From Caldilineaceae bacterium (GTDB taxonomy: Bacteria; Chloroflexota; Anaerolineae; Caldilineales; Caldilineaceae): a stretch of 16,162 nucleotides of DNA. The stretch covers positions 1-16,162 of the forward strand of contig JAPPKT010000579.1 of the NCBI GenBank assembly GCA_028819675.1. Reading direction: 5' to 3'. The position numbers and the translations under genes were made by a program. The notes below the pieces were generated by a model, which was not told the origin of the DNA, searched no databases, and worked only from the letters and a program-made list of their open reading frames with translations. Below are positions 7,865 to 15,756 of this stretch, in pieces (positions within the stretch are counted from its first letter, which is position 1; the number at the start of each line of letters is the position of its first letter).

Positions 7865-8590
7865 TTGGACAAGACCAAGCTGTTGATCGTTGAGGACGAG
7901 CCGACTCTGCTTGAGACATTGAAGTATAATCTCGAACGGCAGGGATACGACGTCGTCACTGCGTCGGACGGCGTTCAGGCTTTGTCGTCTGCCAGGGAGG
8001 AGAAACCGGACCTGACGATACTTGACGTCATGTTGCCGGGCCTGGACGGCTTTGAGGTCTGCCGCATATTGCGCCAGGAGATGAGCCTGCCGATACTGAT
8101 GTTGACGGCCAAAGATGAAGAGATAGACAAGGTTGTCGGTCTGGAGGTAGGTGCGGACGACTACCTGACCAAGCCGTTCAGTATGCGGGAGTTGCTGGCA
8201 AGGGTGCGGGCACATCTGCGGCGCGTACGGTTGCTTCGAGAGGAATTGGAGAGCTTGGGGCAAGCAGTTGATGGGTCGCTCAACGGCGGCGCGGTAATTG
8301 CATTCGACGATCTGGAGATTGACGAGGGCAGGAGAGAAATACGGCGTGACGGCGGCGTTCTGGCCCTGAAGCCGAAAGAGTTTGAGTTGCTCCTGTTTCT
8401 GGCTCGCAATCGAGGTATCGCGCTGGGCAGGAGCCTGATATTGGAGCGAGTGTGGGGATGGGACTTCGACGGTGGCAGCCGAACCGTGGATGTTCACATC
8501 CGCTGGCTGCGAGAGAAGATCGAAGAAGACCCGGCCCGTCCCAGCCGCATTCTGACAGTACGGGGCATCGGTTACCGCTTTGACGGGTGA
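7865..8590 (+). CDS. phoB: OmpR/PhoB-family response regulator
   Basis: This 241-residue protein has a receiver domain (1-120) with acidic residues Glu10/Asp11, phospho-acceptor Asp54 in [13 protein letters not shown], Thr81 in MLTAKDEE and Lys103 in YLTKPF. A winged-helix DNA-binding domain follows (about 145-241) with [43 protein letters not shown] and [11 protein letters not shown]. These are hallmarks of PhoB/PhoP-type regulators. A PhoR-type kinase gene follows and the pst genes lie downstream, so phosphate starvation is the likely signal and the TTAA-centred repeats upstream of pstS the likely targets. The start is a TTG at 7865 with a G-rich ribosome-binding site (GGGGGGA, 7850-7856). 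No ATG or GTG occurs in this frame back to the stop at 7808. The weak start codon may keep expression low. A linker of about 15 residues ([14 protein letters not shown]) between the domains is unremarkable. Confidence 0.9.
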   Translation: MDKTKLLIVEDEPTLLETLKYNLERQGYDVVTASDGVQALSSAREEKPDLTILDVMLPGLDGFEVCRILRQEMSLPILMLTAKDEEIDKVVGLEVGADDYLTKPFSMRELLARVRAHLRRVRLLREELESLGQAVDGSLNGGAVIAFDDLEIDEGRREIRRDGGVLALKPKEFELLLFLARNRGIALGRSLILERVWGWDFDGGSRTVDVHIRWLREKIEEDPARPSRILTVRGIGYRFDG

Positions 8591-8663
8591 GCGCGCCAGC
8601 ACCGGTGCCGAGAGCCACATTTCTCGACTTGACGAGAGTGGACTGCCTTACGGACCAGAGCAC

Positions 8664-10619
8664 ATGCCTGGGTTTCGCTCGATCCGCTGGCGAATTGTTG
8701 TACGGTTTAGTCTTCTGACCGCGGTGATCCTAGCGGTTCTCTACTTCTATTCCCTTTCTCAATTCAGGCAGTACTATTTGGACCAACATCGGCATCACCT
8801 CGGTGCCGAGGCTTTGCTGTTGTCAGGATACGGCCAGTTGCGCGACGGGCTGGCTGAATCGCGCTGGCAGGCAGGCGACAGCGATCTGGTCCGCCTAGTG
8901 CGCGGCTGGAGCAGTCAGCTGAATGCGCGGGTGACTATTGTTCTTGCGGACGGCAGCGTGCTGGCTGACTCGTTGGCCGATACGTCGACGATGGCCAGTC
9001 AATTGGAGCAGCCGGAAATCCTAGCGGCACTTGCGGATGGAATCGGATACAGCGTCCGCACCAGCCGAGCGTTTGGCACGGAGATGTTGTACGCCGCTGC
9101 GGCAGTTGTTCCGCAGGGAGACGATCCAGGCAATGCAGATTCTGGGGAGGGCGCCGAGGCGGCGGTGGGCGTTTTGCGAGTGTCGGTACCGAGTGCTGAA
9201 GTCGACTCCGCACTTGATCCTTTGCGCCGGACAGTATTGGTCGTGATGCTGCTGGCATATTCGGCGCTGGTCGGCATCGTCCTTTTGATATCCAGCGGGA
9301 CGGCGCGACCTTTCCGCCATTTGATTCAGGCGGCCGCACGTCTAGCCCAAGGGGAGCTAAGCGTGCGAATCGAGCCCAAAGGCACGGATGAGGCGGGACA
9401 GCTTGCCAAAGTCTTCAATCGAATGCGTGACCGGCTGGATTCGCAGGTTGCGTCGGTTTCTCGAGAGCGTGAGCGGCTGACTTCGGTCCTGGACAATCTC
9501 CTGGACGGCGTCTTTATACTTGACGGCGAGGGGCGAGTTCGACTTTGTAACCTGGTTGCGGTGCGCATGGTTGGTCTGGAATCGAGGACAAGTACCGGGT
9601 CTGCGGCCGAATCTGAAGAGGTTGTGGACATAGAAGACAGAGCCGAAACCTACAGGGTTTCATCAGAGAGTTCAGCTTCTTCGAGTTTCGACCGACAGAG
9701 TTTGCGAGGGCAGCCTCTGGCGCAGATAGTGCGGGACCATCGCATCGTTGAAACGTGGGAGGACTGCAGGCATGAAGGTAAACAGGCTGAGAGCATTTTT
9801 CAGTGGGGAGACAGGACGACACGCGTAATTGCTCTCCCGTTCGTGGCCGGCGGCAGCGACGGCTACATCGTACTACTGCAGGACATGACGGAGTTGCACC
9901 GTCTAGAACGTGTACGGCGCGATTTTGTAAGCAACATCTCTCACGAACTGCGGACGCCCCTTGCTTCGTTGCAGGCTCTGACTGAAACCTTACGCGACGG
10001 GGCACTCGACGACCCTGCGGCCGCGCCCCGTTTTCTAGACCGAATCGAAACGGAGGTGGATGCCCTGGCGCAGATGGTGCGGGAACTCCTGGAGCTTTCC
10101 CGTATTGAATCGGGTCAAGTTCCGTTCCGCTTCCAGCCGGTGCCGGTAAGTGAGACTGTATTGACGCCGGTTGAACGACTACAGCCACTTGCCGCCCGCA
10201 GCGAAATAAACCTAATCGTCGACCTGCCGCACCGTCTTCCCCGCGTCTACGCGGATTCCGGGCGCATACATCAGGTCGTTACGAATCTTGTTCACAATGC
10301 CCTTAAATTCTCATCAGAAGGCGGGTCGGTCATAATTTCAGCCGACGCAGAACCCGAGGGCCAGAAGGTGACGATTTCCGTTAGTGATACGGGCATTGGC
10401 GTTCCCGTTGAAGATAGGGACCGCATCTTTGAGCGGTTCTACAAGGCGGATCGCGCGCGTGCTAGTCTGGGCACGGGTCTGGGGCTAGCCATAGCGAAAC
10501 ATATTGTCCAGGCTCACAGCGGCCGCCTATGGGTAGACAGCATCGAGAACCGGGGCAGCATATTTTCATTCACGCTTCCCGTAGCGCCGAACGGCGATCG
10601 GACTCAGACGGCCAGATAG
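8664..10619 (+). CDS. phoR: PhoR-type membrane sensor histidine kinase
   Basis: The 651-residue protein has, in order: transmembrane helix 1 (about 11-31), an extracytoplasmic sensor region (about 32-187), helix 2 (188-212), HAMP (210-262) and a PAS domain (about 270-412). HisKA follows with phospho-acceptor His427 in SNISHELRTPLASL. The ATPase domain has the N box VTNLVHNALKFS (Asn545), DTGIG (Asp575), the F box FERFYKADRA and GTGLGLA (603-609). This is the PhoR/WalK layout, and it would phosphorylate the regulator encoded just upstream. The PAS domain is interrupted by a Ser/Glu-rich insertion of about 40 residues (308-350). The frame extends to a TTG at 8580 that overlaps the regulator gene by 11 bases. 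I prefer the ATG at 8664 because MPGFRSIRWRIVVRF is a typical kinase N-terminus, but neither start has a strong Shine-Dalgarno. Confidence 0.88.
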   Translation: MPGFRSIRWRIVVRFSLLTAVILAVLYFYSLSQFRQYYLDQHRHHLGAEALLLSGYGQLRDGLAESRWQAGDSDLVRLVRGWSSQLNARVTIVLADGSVLADSLADTSTMASQLEQPEILAALADGIGYSVRTSRAFGTEMLYAAAAVVPQGDDPGNADSGEGAEAAVGVLRVSVPSAEVDSALDPLRRTVLVVMLLAYSALVGIVLLISSGTARPFRHLIQAAARLAQGELSVRIEPKGTDEAGQLAKVFNRMRDRLDSQVASVSRERERLTSVLDNLLDGVFILDGEGRVRLCNLVAVRMVGLESRTSTGSAAESEEVVDIEDRAETYRVSSESSASSSFDRQSLRGQPLAQIVRDHRIVETWEDCRHEGKQAESIFQWGDRTTRVIALPFVAGGSDGYIVLLQDMTELHRLERVRRDFVSNISHELRTPLASLQALTETLRDGALDDPAAAPRFLDRIETEVDALAQMVRELLELSRIESGQVPFRFQPVPVSETVLTPVERLQPLAARSEINLIVDLPHRLPRVYADSGRIHQVVTNLVHNALKFSSEGGSVIISADAEPEGQKVTISVSDTGIGVPVEDRDRIFERFYKADRARASLGTGLGLAIAKHIVQAHSGRLWVDSIENRGSIFSFTLPVAPNGDRTQTAR

Positions 10620-10693
10620 ACCTACTCCGCTTTTGCTGACCTCCAGTTCAGCCAACTGCCTTCCTCACACTCATTCTCCAACACGAAGCTGGC

Positions 10694-10711
10694 GCTAACT
10701 TCCTCTTAACT
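10694..10711 (+). promoter_or_regulatory. possible distal Pho-box pair
   Basis: GCTAACT (10694-10700) and CTTAACT (10705-10711) are two related heptamers exactly 11 bp apart, the spacing of the repeats nearer pstS. A further TTAAT at 10725 is out of register. The region is AT-rich relative to its surroundings. It could be an upstream activator site or control the small frame at 10865. The evidence is only pattern similarity. Confidence 0.3.
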
Positions 10712-10864
10712 GATCCCGAAATCATTAATTGCATCTCCTGTACTTCGCCTTTATCAGGTGGCGTTAGTCCGCTATCTGCTATGAAGAGAAAGAAAGGGGA
10801 CTCGCCCAGAAGGTAACGGAGAGCCACGGATTGCGCCTGCTACGGGCGAAAACTTGATTGGGCT

Positions 10865-11134
10865 ATGCGAAATGGGCGGAAAGGGTGGCAGATGCAGCCA
10901 GCTTCACTCTGGCGAAGACATGGTGAGCCTGGTGTGCGCCAAGTCACTTTTGCCGACGCACCGCCGTTTGATGAAGCGGTAGACGCGCTACAGGACGCCG
11001 GGTTGTTGGTATCGAAGGGAGAGGCACTAAGCCTCAATTGCCACCCGCGCCGGCAGCAGTTTGCCTCTTGGACTATGGGGCACTTTCCTGAATCGTGGAT
11101 AGAGTATTGGGGCGTTAATGGACTATTAACGTAA
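10865..11134 (+). CDS. doubtful small hypothetical protein
   Basis: An 89-codon frame starts at an ATG and ends at a TAA inside the repeat cluster upstream of pstS. The middle of the translation (FDEAVDALQDAGLLVSKGEALSL) looks like an amphipathic helix plus a strand and is more protein-like than a random frame, but I recognise no family. It has no clear Shine-Dalgarno, and its last codons coincide with the TTAA repeats, so either the protein or the operator would constrain that DNA. It could be a remnant of a longer gene. Ribosome profiling or conserved synonymous substitution in relatives would decide. Confidence 0.25.
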   Translation: MRNGRKGWQMQPASLWRRHGEPGVRQVTFADAPPFDEAVDALQDAGLLVSKGEALSLNCHPRRQQFASWTMGHFPESWIEYWGVNGLLT

Positions 11135-11185
11135 TGACTATTGGTTGTTAACGCCTGCGCAGTGTTTCAACACAGGTCATTAACC
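11113..11185 (+). promoter_or_regulatory. Pho-box-like array of TTAA-centred heptamers before pstS
   Basis: The heptamers GTTAATG (11114-11120), ATTAACG (11125-11131) and GTTAACG (11147-11153) start 11 and 22 bp apart, one and two helical turns. A fourth, ATTAACC (11179-11185), ends 10 bases before the -10-like TATGCT at 11196-11201. PhoB/PhoP boxes in Escherichia coli and Bacillus are direct repeats with an 11-bp period, which this resembles in geometry. Because TTAA is self-complementary the same bases also form inverted repeats: CGTTAAT/ATTAACG with a 5-bp gap, and GGCGTTAA/TTAACGCC. The likely binder is the response regulator encoded at 7865. Confidence 0.6.
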
Positions 11186-11195
11186 TGATAGAGAT

Positions 11196-11201
11196 ATGCT
11201 G
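11196..11201 (+). promoter_or_regulatory. candidate -10 element of the pst promoter
   Basis: TATGCT matches four of the six bases of TATAAT. No good -35 hexamer lies 17 bp upstream; that position is occupied by the last TTAA-type heptamer (11179-11185), as in activator-dependent Pho promoters where the box replaces the -35. Transcription would begin near 11208 and give a leader of about 130 nt. Confidence 0.4.
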
Positions 11202-11222
11202 TGGCAACAGTGGTTGATACGT

Positions 11223-11325
11223 CTTTCGATTTCTCGAAAGTGAGGGTATGAGTCTCACGGGCATGGTGTCCACGCGGAATTCGTTTCATCATCATGCGAC
11301 GGTAAATCGGCCACCCATCCGATTT
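11223..11325 (+). ncRNA. structured 5' leader of pstS with three perfect stem-loops
   Basis: Three hairpins lie in series: CTTTCGA/TCGAAAG (11223-11240, 7-bp stem, 4-nt loop), GTGAG/CTCAC (11240-11258, 5-bp stem, sharing base 11240 with the first) and AAATCGG/CCGATTT (11304-11325, 7-bp stem, 8-nt loop). The last ends 3 nt before the Shine-Dalgarno GAGGAG (11329-11334). They may stabilise the mRNA or tune translation. No known riboswitch class is recognised. Confidence 0.45.
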
Positions 11326-11339
11326 TCAGAGGAGCATAC

Positions 11340-12350
11340 ATGCGTCGAGTATTGTTAGTATGGTTTTTGGTAGCCGCCCTAGTGCTGGCAGCGTGCGGCG
11401 GGTCAGACGACGAGGCGGCTCCAGCCGATGAGCCTGCCAGAGAAGTGCAGACGGTGGCTGGGGGTTCAACCGGGGACGGACTACCTGAGGTGAATCCTTT
11501 GGAAGTGACAGGCGACATAATCACAGCTGGGAGCTCCACTGTGTTCCCCCTGTCCGAAGCGATGGCCGAGCGCTTCAAGGACGAAGGGTACGCCCACAAC
11601 ATCACCGTCGACAGCATCGGCAGCGGCGCCGGTTTCGAGCGCTTCTGCGTTGCCGGTGAATCGGACATCTCCAATGCCAGCCGGCCCATCACGGACTCCG
11701 AACGAGAATCCTGCGGGGCCATCGACCGCGTCCCGATTGCGTTCCGCGTCGGCACCGATGCGCTGGCCGTTACTGTCAGCAAGGACAATGAGTTCGTCGA
11801 TAATCTGTCCATGGAGCAGCTGGCGCTGGTCTTCTCCACCGCCACGACCTGGGCCGATGTCAACCCCGACTGGCCGGCGGCGCCGATTCAGCGTTTCAGC
11901 CCCGGCACCGACAGCGGTACTTTCGACTACTTCGTCGAGGAGGTCTTCGACAAAGACATGGAGCCAATGCTGAGCGCCGACGCCATCCAGCTGTCCGAGG
12001 ATGACAACGTCCTCGTCCAGGGTGTAACCGGCAGCCCCTACGCCGTCGGCTATTTTGGCTACGCCTACTACCAAGAAAACGCCGACATGCTGAAGATTGT
12101 CGCCATCAACGGCGTCGAGGCCACTGCGGCCAACGTCGACAACGGCGGCTACCCGCTTGCCCGCCCGCTCTACATCTACTCGGATGCAGGCATCATGGCC
12201 GAGAAGCCGCAGGTTGCAGCCTTCATCAACTTCTACCTGACCTATGTCGACGAGGAGGTCGAGCGCGTCGGCTACTTCCCGGCTGAAGGATCCGTTCTTG
12301 AGGCCGCCAAGCAGAGCCTGCTTGACGCAATGAAGTCGATGCAGCAATAG
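11340..12350 (+). CDS. pstS: phosphate ABC transporter substrate-binding lipoprotein PstS
   Basis: The 336-residue protein begins with a lipoprotein signal (MRRVLLVWFLVAALVLAAC; lipobox LAAC, lipidated Cys19). An acidic flexible linker (20-55) leads to a PstS periplasmic-binding fold. Phosphate-contacting motifs are visible: TAGSSTVFPLSEAMAERF, GSGAGFERFC, SDISNASRPI and FSPGTDSGTFDYF. It captures phosphate outside the membrane and hands it to PstCA. The Shine-Dalgarno GAGGAG (11329-11334) is strong and well placed. Codon choice changes about 200 bases into the gene: from about 11540 on, third positions are mostly C, unlike the neighbouring genes and the gene's own 5' end. This fits selection for high expression and explains the long antisense open frame on the other strand. 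Expression should be induced by low phosphate through the upstream repeats. A perfect hairpin follows the stop codon. Confidence 0.95.
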   Translation: MRRVLLVWFLVAALVLAACGGSDDEAAPADEPAREVQTVAGGSTGDGLPEVNPLEVTGDIITAGSSTVFPLSEAMAERFKDEGYAHNITVDSIGSGAGFERFCVAGESDISNASRPITDSERESCGAIDRVPIAFRVGTDALAVTVSKDNEFVDNLSMEQLALVFSTATTWADVNPDWPAAPIQRFSPGTDSGTFDYFVEEVFDKDMEPMLSADAIQLSEDDNVLVQGVTGSPYAVGYFGYAYYQENADMLKIVAINGVEATAANVDNGGYPLARPLYIYSDAGIMAEKPQVAAFINFYLTYVDEEVERVGYFPAEGSVLEAAKQSLLDAMKSMQQ

Positions 12351-12366
12351 ATCGCTTCGAATTCTG

Positions 12367-12386
12367 TGGCCCGCGCCAGCGGGCCA
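12367..12386 (+). other. perfect stem-loop between pstS and pstC
   Basis: TGGCCCGC (12367-12374) and GCGGGCCA (12379-12386) form a perfect, very GC-rich 8-bp stem with a GCCA loop, 16 bases after the pstS stop. No T tract follows, so it is not a classic intrinsic terminator. It is better placed as a 3' stabiliser or partial attenuator that makes PstS more abundant than the permease. Confidence 0.6.
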
Positions 12387-12577
12387 GACGTGAAATTGGA
12401 AGAGTTGGGAACGGGACTAATCTCCATCCTCGACTTTCCTAGTTGAAGTCAATGGGACTAGAGTGGCCGCAAATAAAGGCCGAATTGCATTTTGCATGAG
12501 GGCTGTGGCCAGGCCGTAAAGTTGCATCGTTATTGGGCCTGCGCCCGCCGGTAACCTTGAAGATACGAGAGAATACC

Positions 12578-13588
12578 ATGACACGATCAGCGCCAGTTGC
12601 CCAAGCTGCCATTTCTGCGGAGTCGATGCGCGGGCCGGTGGAAGGCGCGGAGAGTAACGACGATAGTGTCCTGGGCGGAGGACCCCAGATGGACCTGAGG
12701 CGCAAGCCCAGAGTTGCCGAGTCGATTATACAGGGCTTGCTCTTCCTCTGCGGCGCCATTTCAGTCCTTACAACGTTGGGCATCGTCTATATTCTTGGGC
12801 GTGAATCACTTCTGTTTTTCGCCAGTGAGGAAGTGAACCTTCTGAAGTTTTTCGGAGGAACAGAATGGCAGCCCGCCATAGGAAAGTTCGGGATCTGGCC
12901 GCTGGTGACGGCCACCCTTATGGCGAGCCTGATAGCGATGGCCGTGGCGCTGCCAATAGGTCTGTGCGTAGCAATCTACCTGAGCGAATATGCACCTCAA
13001 CGGACGCGAAGCATTTTGAAGCCTATACTCGAAATCCTGGCAGGGATCCCAACCGTCGTCTACGGGTACTTTGCCCTGACTTTCATGACGCCACTGTTGC
13101 GCGGCATTTTTGGTCGTGATGTGGTGGAGATCTACAACACTGCTTCTGCCGGTATCGTCATCGGCATCTTGGTGATTCCACTCGTCAGTTCGATGAGCGA
13201 GGATGCATTGCGCGCTGTGCCAGGTTCGCTGCGCCAGGCCTCTTATGGAGTGGGGGCCACGAGACTTGAAACGGCAGTACGAATCGTGTTGCCGGCGGGG
13301 CTATCCGGCGTGGCAGCGGCCTTCATTGTGGCCATTTCACGCGCGATTGGAGAGACGATGATCGTCGCCATCGCGGCGGGCGCCGGCCCAAACTTCACGT
13401 TCTCACCGTTTCGGGCCGCCGAAACGATGACAGGGCATATTGTGCGCATCAGCGGCGGCGACCTCAGTTACGACTCGATCGACTACAACAGCATCTTTGC
13501 AGTCGGTCTGCTACTTTTTCTGCTGACTCTTAGCCTCAATGTCTTGAGTCAATGGATCGTGCGCCGCTTCCGCGAGGAGTACGAGTGA
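12578..13588 (+). CDS. pstC: phosphate ABC transporter permease PstC
   Basis: The 336-residue protein has a polar N-terminal tail (1-45) and about six transmembrane helices, starting around residue 48. The ABC-permease EAA loop at about 208-240 reads [34 protein letters not shown], the segment that docks on the PstB ATPase. The following [15 protein letters not shown] is typical of PstC/PstA. With PstA it forms the channel through which PstS delivers phosphate. I start it at the ATG at 12578, which has GAGAGA 5 bases upstream. An in-frame TTG at 12533 would add 15 unconvincing residues. It lies 227 bases after pstS, with the stem-loop between them, and its TGA stop overlaps the pstA start by one base. 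Confidence 0.93.
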   Translation: MTRSAPVAQAAISAESMRGPVEGAESNDDSVLGGGPQMDLRRKPRVAESIIQGLLFLCGAISVLTTLGIVYILGRESLLFFASEEVNLLKFFGGTEWQPAIGKFGIWPLVTATLMASLIAMAVALPIGLCVAIYLSEYAPQRTRSILKPILEILAGIPTVVYGYFALTFMTPLLRGIFGRDVVEIYNTASAGIVIGILVIPLVSSMSEDALRAVPGSLRQASYGVGATRLETAVRIVLPAGLSGVAAAFIVAISRAIGETMIVAIAAGAGPNFTFSPFRAAETMTGHIVRISGGDLSYDSIDYNSIFAVGLLLFLLTLSLNVLSQWIVRRFREEYE

Positions 13589-14880
13589 TGGCACTCAACC
13601 AACAGCGAGCTGCTACCCAGCCTGATGACAGATTGATGCCCTCAGGGCCTGCCCACCACGATCAGGTGGTAGCGCGGCAGCGTCGAGGGAGGGCTTGGGC
13701 GGTCATCTTTCAGGCTGCGATGCTTGCTGGAATCATTGCCTTGTGCGCTCTTCTCCTGAACATTCTCAATCAGTCTTTCGGTTACGTTGCCATCGTCAAC
13801 ACCATTGATCCTGCGGAGCTGGCAGTGGACGGCGCGCCGCTGGACAGGCTGCCCAAGGATAAACTGGTGGAGATTCTGGAGGCGAATATTTCCTCGGGGT
13901 TGATGAGGCGGTATGAGCACGACAAGCCATTTGACGAAAGAAGCCGCGAGAACGTCCACAAGTTGATTCTTGAGCGGGTGGTAGAGCCGCAGGTACAGGC
14001 GACCTGGGGGCTGTTCGACTCACTGTTTGCGCGTGGGAACGTCTTTGCAGAGGCTGAAGAGCGCTATCCGGGATCTGACGTGTACTTCCGCAGCTGGCTT
14101 ACGACCAGTTTCATCAGTAAGTCGCAGTCGAGCGAACCGCTGCGCGCCGGTGTTCGCACCGCGATATTGGGCTCCTTGTGGGTGGTTGCCATCACGATTC
14201 TCTTTTCCTTTCCCATTGGCGTGGGGGCAGCGATCTACCTGGAAGAGTACGCACACAAAGAGCGCGTACTCAATCGGTTGATTCAGACCAACATCAATAA
14301 TCTGGCAGGCGTACCGTCGATAATTTACGGTATGTTAGGGTTGGCGATATTTGTTCGCATTCTGGAAGTTTTCACAAGCGGCGCGTTTCTTGGCGTAGGA
14401 GACCAGTCCACGGCCAACGGGCGCACGATCATATCGGCCGGATTGACCCTAGGGCTGCTGATTCTCCCGCTAATCATAATCAACGGTCAGGAGGCGATTC
14501 GAGCCGTCCCCGGTTCTCTGCGGCAGGCGGGCTTCGGACTAGGGGCCACGCATTGGCAGGTGATTTGGCATCATGTGTTACCGAGCGCAGTGCCCGGCAT
14601 CCTGACGGGAACGATTCTGGCGGTCAGCAGGGCGATTGGCGAGACCGCCCCGCTGGTCGTTGTCGGCGCCTCAACTTTCATCGCCCTGGATCCCAACGGG
14701 CCTTTCTCGAAGTTTACAGTTCTGCCTATCCAGATCTATCAGTGGACATCGCGACCGCAAGACGAATTCCGCAATCTGGCCGCGGCGGCTATTCTGGTTC
14801 TGCTGATTCTTCTATTGTCCCTAAACGCATCCGCAGTGCTGCTGCGAAATCGCTTTGACCGCGGTCAGGCCAGCGCCTAG
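13588..14880 (+). CDS. pstA: phosphate ABC transporter permease PstA with large extracytoplasmic insertion
   Basis: This 430-residue protein has the PstA core: helices at about 190-213, 236-262, 280-300, 335-357 and 398-418, and the EAA loop [25 protein letters not shown] (about 301-325), then [15 protein letters not shown]. It is well above the roughly 280-300 residues of classic PstA. The excess is a segment of about 125 residues (63-188) between helix 1 (37-62) and the core. That segment is charged and helical-looking ([35 protein letters not shown]) and would sit outside the membrane, where it could contact PstS. The start is the ATG at 13588, overlapping the pstC stop as TGATG with GAGGAG (13574-13579) 8 bases upstream, so the two permeases are translationally coupled. 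An upstream in-frame ATG at 13552 lies inside pstC and is less likely. Confidence 0.92.
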   Translation: MALNQQRAATQPDDRLMPSGPAHHDQVVARQRRGRAWAVIFQAAMLAGIIALCALLLNILNQSFGYVAIVNTIDPAELAVDGAPLDRLPKDKLVEILEANISSGLMRRYEHDKPFDERSRENVHKLILERVVEPQVQATWGLFDSLFARGNVFAEAEERYPGSDVYFRSWLTTSFISKSQSSEPLRAGVRTAILGSLWVVAITILFSFPIGVGAAIYLEEYAHKERVLNRLIQTNINNLAGVPSIIYGMLGLAIFVRILEVFTSGAFLGVGDQSTANGRTIISAGLTLGLLILPLIIINGQEAIRAVPGSLRQAGFGLGATHWQVIWHHVLPSAVPGILTGTILAVSRAIGETAPLVVVGASTFIALDPNGPFSKFTVLPIQIYQWTSRPQDEFRNLAAAAILVLLILLLSLNASAVLLRNRFDRGQASA

Positions 14881-14896
14881 AGGAGTTTCTGACATC

Positions 14897-15730
14897 ATGA
14901 CAGTCGTTATTGATCGCCGTTCCCAGATCAAGGATGAAACTGGCAGTTTGTCTCCCAGTGGGTCGGGAAGGTATGCCATCGAAGCCGAAAAGATGAACGT
15001 CTATTACGGCGACTTTTGCGCGGTACGCGACGTGGACATGAAGGTGCCTACCAACAAGATTACCGCGATCATCGGTCCTTCAGGGTGTGGCAAGAGTACG
15101 GTCCTGCGCTGTTTCAACCGCATGAACGATCTGATCGCCAGCGCTCGTATCGAAGGTGTGGTCCTGTTTCAGGGGCAGAACATCTACGACGACGACGTAG
15201 ACCCCGTGGAAGTGCGGCGCCGTATTGGAATGGTATTTCAGAAACCTAATCCATTTCCTAAGACGATTTATGAAAACGTGGCTTGGGGAACGCGTATCAA
15301 CGGATTCCGCGGCGACATGGACGAAATGGTTGAAAGGGCATTGCGGTCAGCTGCATTGTGGGACGAGGTAAAGGACAAGCTGCAGCAGAGCGCTCTCGGC
15401 CTTTCCGGCGGGCAACAGCAGCGGTTGTGCATTGCCAGGGCGATTGCCGTGGAGCCGGAGATTATACTCATGGACGAGCCCGCCTCGGCCCTGGATCCGA
15501 TTGCGACGCTACGAATCGAAGACCTGATGAAGGAGCTTTCAGAGAAATATACTATAATAGTCGTTACGCACAACATGCAGCAGGCAGCCCGGATTTCCGA
15601 TTACACAGCCTTCTTCAGCGTGGATGACAGACGGACCGGAAATCTGATAGAGTTTGACGACACCGAAAAGATCTTCACGAATCCGAGTCTTAAGAGAACG
15701 GAAGACTACATTACGGGCCGGTTCGGCTAA
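14897..15730 (+). CDS. pstB: phosphate ABC transporter ATP-binding protein PstB
   Basis: The 277-residue ATPase has Walker A GPSGCGKS (60-67), Q-loop Gln115 in VFQKPNPFP, signature LSGGQ (169-173), Walker B IILMDEP (189-195, catalytic Glu194), D-loop SALD and H-loop His225 in VVTHNMQQA. The FQKPNPFP string and the [10 protein letters not shown] after Walker A are specific to PstB. It powers phosphate import through PstCA. An N-terminal extension of about 25 polar residues precedes the core. The ATG at 14897 has GAGGAG (14880-14885, 11-nt spacing) upstream. The frame could also open at a TTG at 14855, inside pstA, which would bury that ribosome-binding site. Only 16 bases separate it from the pstA stop, so it is in the same operon. 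Confidence 0.96.
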   Translation: MTVVIDRRSQIKDETGSLSPSGSGRYAIEAEKMNVYYGDFCAVRDVDMKVPTNKITAIIGPSGCGKSTVLRCFNRMNDLIASARIEGVVLFQGQNIYDDDVDPVEVRRRIGMVFQKPNPFPKTIYENVAWGTRINGFRGDMDEMVERALRSAALWDEVKDKLQQSALGLSGGQQQRLCIARAIAVEPEIILMDEPASALDPIATLRIEDLMKELSEKYTIIVVTHNMQQAARISDYTAFFSVDDRRTGNLIEFDDTEKIFTNPSLKRTEDYITGRFG

Positions 15731-15756
15731 GCTCACACAATGCAATTGGAGTCATC

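Larger units (their letters stand above)
10620..11339 (+). other. long phoR-pstS intergenic regulatory region
   Basis: This 720-bp gap separates the regulator genes from pst. It holds a weak GCTGA/TCAGC hairpin after phoR (10634-10651) with no T tract, a possible pair of TTAAC-type repeats (10694-10711), a doubtful 89-codon frame (10865-11134), a cluster of TTAA-centred repeats (11113-11185), a possible -10 element (TATGCT, 11196-11201) and a structured pstS leader (11223-11325). No tRNA or mobile-element sequence was seen. Confidence 0.6.

Noticed and set aside
7604..8620. Minus-strand frame of 338 codons opposite the M14 gene end and phoB
   Set aside because: Antisense shadow of two well-supported genes; the translation has no domain features.
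10634..10651. GCTGA/TCAGC hairpin after phoR as a terminator
   Set aside because: The stem is only 5 bp with an 8-nt loop and no T tract follows.
11481..12347. Long minus-strand open frame (288 codons) opposite pstS
   Set aside because: It mirrors the C-ending codons of pstS, its product has no recognisable motif, and pstS is certain on the + strand.
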